7,924 nt of DNA, taken from the NCBI GenBank assembly GCA_028692205.1, contig JAQUXV010000115.1, forward strand, positions 1 to 7,924. Direction: 5' to 3'. Made by a program: the position numbers and the translations under genes. Origin of the DNA: Eubacteriales bacterium. GTDB lineage: Bacteria > Bacillota_A > Clostridia > Christensenellales > Aristaeellaceae. Below, in pieces: positions 5,554 through 7,924 of this stretch (within the stretch, counting starts at the first letter, position 1; each line of letters starts with the position of its first letter). The notes under the pieces are model-generated. The model saw only the letters and a program-made list of their open reading frames with translations. It searched no databases and was not told the origin of the DNA.

Positions 5554-6552
5554 TTATGATAATGTGCTTCTGTTTCTAACCATCTTTACGCCTTGCGCAA
5601 CCAGCAGGTGATAGCCGATGCCGGCCAGCAGATTCCCAATGCATAAAAGGCCCCAAACGCCCGCGCCGGTTACCCCATACCGTTTGGCCAGTTCCACCAT
5701 CCAAATATTGAGCAGGTAAATCTCAAAAGACGCGCGCCCAACCCACCTGAGCGGCGCAAACACGCCTGAAACCTTCTGCGCCTTGTGGAACAGCCATGCC
5801 GTAAAAACGCAGAGCGTGGGGGTTATCAGGGCAAAGGGATACCAGTACAGCCCATAGTCAATCAGCAGTTCTTGATACCGTGTGAAGGAAAGCAACAGTA
5901 CCAAAAACCCTACGGTAAACGCAACCAGATAAGCCGCCCGTACCGCACCGGGTTTACGGTCCGTTTTCCAGTCCATTCCAAACGCCATGCCCAGCAGGAA
6001 CACCGGCAGGCGAGAAGCCCCCATCATCTGGTCCTGCCCAATGCAGGCAAGCCCGATCAGGCCCGCCAGCACCATCAGCGCTGCCAGCGAAAGAAGCGGT
6101 TTTTTTCCGTTTATTAATACGGCATAGCAAGCCGGCGCGATCAGCAAAAAGAAAAACTGACCGTTTGCAAACCAGTTGTAGACCTTCGGCGTTCCCAACC
6201 AGTAGCCCGTCATGGTCAGGTTTCCCGCCACCCCGCGAATGGCTTCGGTTACGGTAAGGTTGTAAGTGGGATACATCGCCGCCATCCATACCAGCAGCAG
6301 CGGGAGATAGGCGGGCAGAATACGCCAAAGCCTGCGCGAAACATATCCGCGCAGGTCCGTACTTTTTTGCAGAGAGTGATACAGCCCCGAGCCCATCAGG
6401 AAGAAGAAGATATCCACACCGCCGTAGCCAAGCTGGCGGAGCAGATCCCACTGCCCGCCAAGAACCAGTTGCGAATGAAAGAACACGACCCAGAGAATCG
6501 CAATTCCCTTCAACTCGTCACGGTATCGGCTTACCCATGCTCTGTGTTCCAC
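5554..6552 (-). CDS. Membrane acyltransferase, acyltransferase-3 (OafA/YrhL-like) family
   Basis: A polytopic membrane protein of 332 aa from GTG 6552, mostly hydrophobic with about ten predicted spans by eye. Family features are near the N-terminus: E-L-K-G-I-A-I-L-x-V-V-F-F-H with the likely catalytic His26, then Y-G-G-V-D-I-F-F-F-L-M-G-S-G (43-56) and the R-R-L-W-R-I-L-P-A-Y motif (73-82). Such proteins transfer acyl groups, usually acetyl, to cell-surface glycans or other extracytoplasmic acceptors; the acceptor here cannot be told. The start is placed at GTG 6552 because AGGAGGAGG lies six bases upstream. An in-frame ATG at 6642 would add 30 arginine-rich residues encoded by two RNA hairpins, lacks a binding site, and is judged wrong. 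It lies after the ATP synthase operon and before the molybdenum promoter; no functional link with either is apparent. Confidence 0.88.
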   Translation of the reverse strand: MEHRAWVSRYRDELKGIAILWVVFFHSQLVLGGQWDLLRQLGYGGVDIFFFLMGSGLYHSLQKSTDLRGYVSRRLWRILPAYLPLLLVWMAAMYPTYNLTVTEAIRGVAGNLTMTGYWLGTPKVYNWFANGQFFFLLIAPACYAVLINGKKPLLSLAALMVLAGLIGLACIGQDQMMGASRLPVFLLGMAFGMDWKTDRKPGAVRAAYLVAFTVGFLVLLLSFTRYQELLIDYGLYWYPFALITPTLCVFTAWLFHKAQKVSGVFAPLRWVGRASFEIYLLNIWMVELAKRYGVTGAGVWGLLCIGNLLAGIGYHLLVAQGVKMVRNRSTLS

Positions 6553-6558
6553 AACAGG

Positions 6559-6567
6559 CCTCCTCCT
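6559..6567 (-). promoter_or_regulatory. Ribosome binding site deciding the GTG start of the acyltransferase
   Basis: AGGAGGAGG on the minus strand, six bases before GTG 6552. It lies just after the T run of the hairpin at 6571-6595. The upstream ATG at 6642 has no comparable site. Confidence 0.75.
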
Positions 6568-6570
6568 GCG

Positions 6571-6595
6571 AAAAGGCCGCCGTTCATCGCGGCGG
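6571..6595 (-). terminator. GC-only hairpin with TTTT, probable terminator after atpC
   Basis: On the minus strand CCGCCG (6590-6595) and CGGCGG (6577-6582) form a perfect six-pair stem with a seven-base loop, followed by CC and TTTT (6571-6574). The T run is short, so termination may be partial, which would let some ATP synthase transcripts continue into the acyltransferase gene. Confidence 0.55.
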
Positions 6596-6608
6596 TCGAC
6601 GAAAGGGG

Positions 6609-6654
6609 CCGGGTACCGCATCATCGGCGTTGAATGCCGCATGATGCGACCCGG
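6609..6654 (-). repeat. Long imperfect hairpin immediately after the atpC stop codon
   Basis: On the minus strand the stem consists of CCGGGT/ACCCGG (6649-6654 with 6609-6614), GCATCAT/ATGATGC (6641-6647 with 6618-6624) and CGGC/GCCG (6636-6639 with 6625-6628), 17 base pairs in all, with a 1/3 internal loop, one bulged base and a seven-base loop. It begins at the base following the atpC TAG. It is followed by CCCCTTTC rather than a T run, so it more likely protects or processes the 3' end of the atp mRNA, or works together with the terminator hairpin 14 bases further on. Confidence 0.7.
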
Positions 6655-7071
6655 CTATTTCACCTTGTGCTTCTCGGTAACGCGCAAACGCGTCATCGCG
6701 CGCAGCAGCATTGCCTGGTTCATCATATAGCTTTGCCGATCCTGTTTTTGCAGCAGCGCTTCCTTGGCTTTCGCCTCCGAGCGTTCGGCGCGCACGCGGT
6801 CGATATCCTCCGGCCATTCGGCGGACTGCAGCATGACGACTGTTTCGTCCTGTGTAATCGTCATAAACCCGTCCGATGCAGCCGCCCAGCGTGTGGCGCC
6901 CTGATCGTCCCGCAGGGTCAACTCGCCTTCCGTAAGGCTTACCACCGTAGGCGCATGGCCGGGCAGAACGCACATCTCGCCATCCAGCGCGCATACGTTC
7001 ACCATTTCCACTTCGCCGTTATAAAACTCGTGTTCAGGAGTCAATATACTTAAATGGAACGTTTTGGCCAT
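6655..7071 (-). CDS. atpC: F-type ATP synthase epsilon subunit AtpC
   Basis: Epsilon is part of the central stalk of the ATP synthase and can inhibit ATP hydrolysis. The product has 138 aa, the usual size. The N-terminal beta-sandwich domain (about 1-85) opens with F-H-L-S-I-L-T-P-E and carries V-L-P-G-H-A-P at 35-41 and D-G-F-M-T-I near 67-72. The C-terminal part (about 88-135) is a charged two-helix hairpin rich in E, A, K and R. Its ATG directly follows the atpD TAA with no spacer, and its binding site GGAGG (7080-7084) lies in the end of atpD, so both are coupled. It is the last gene of the operon, being followed at once by a long hairpin. Confidence 0.96.
   Translation of the reverse strand: MAKTFHLSILTPEHEFYNGEVEMVNVCALDGEMCVLPGHAPTVVSLTEGELTLRDDQGATRWAAASDGFMTITQDETVVMLQSAEWPEDIDRVRAERSEAKAKEALLQKQDRQSYMMNQAMLLRAMTRLRVTEKHKVK

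Positions 7072-7924
<853 letters not shown>

Noticed and set aside
6553..6642. Arginine-rich N-terminal extension of the acyltransferase starting at ATG 6642
   Set aside because: It has no ribosome binding site, it is encoded by two RNA hairpins, and a GTG with an excellent binding site follows at 6552.

Overview
All genes in this window read leftward, on the minus strand. The content points to an anaerobic or facultative Gram-positive bacterium of the Clostridia type. The reasons are a lipoprotein-type molybdate-binding protein, very strong AGGAGG-type ribosome binding sites, frequent GTG starts, and a MoeA-like protein with a cysteine-rich tail of a kind I associate with Clostridia. Base composition looks moderately GC-rich, in the mid-50s percent by eye. 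The genus cannot be fixed from this sequence alone.

Layout, in the direction of transcription (right to left): (1) the 3' end of an F-type ATP synthase operon, with atpD (beta, 5' end cut by the window edge) and atpC (epsilon) joined stop-to-start; (2) an intergenic stretch of about 100 bp with a long imperfect hairpin directly after the atpC stop and a second GC-only hairpin followed by TTTT, together the likely end of the ATP synthase transcript; (3) a membrane acyltransferase of the acyltransferase-3 (OafA-like) family, whose start is best placed at a GTG just after these hairpins; (4) a 103-bp gap with a good sigma-A-type promoter; (5) a molybdenum operon: MoeA-like molybdopterin-binding protein, modA, modB, modC, mog/moaB, moaA and the first 33 codons of moaC, cut by the left window edge.

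The molybdenum genes form one functional unit. ModABC imports molybdate. MoaA and MoaC make cyclic pyranopterin monophosphate from GTP. The Mog/MoaB protein adenylylates molybdopterin. The MoeA-like protein binds molybdopterin and probably acts late in cofactor maturation or delivery. Most junctions carry a Shine-Dalgarno sequence embedded in, or overlapping, the end of the upstream gene, which suggests translational coupling. Two junctions are different: modA-modB (171 bp) and mog-moaA (189 bp) have long non-coding spacers with clear RNA secondary structure, and these are the most interesting unexplained parts of the window.

I found no mobile elements, CRISPR arrays, tRNA or rRNA genes, and no clear sign of a wholly new system. 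The gene content is recognisable; the open questions are the two structured spacers, the cysteine-rich tail of the MoeA-like protein, and several start-site corrections.
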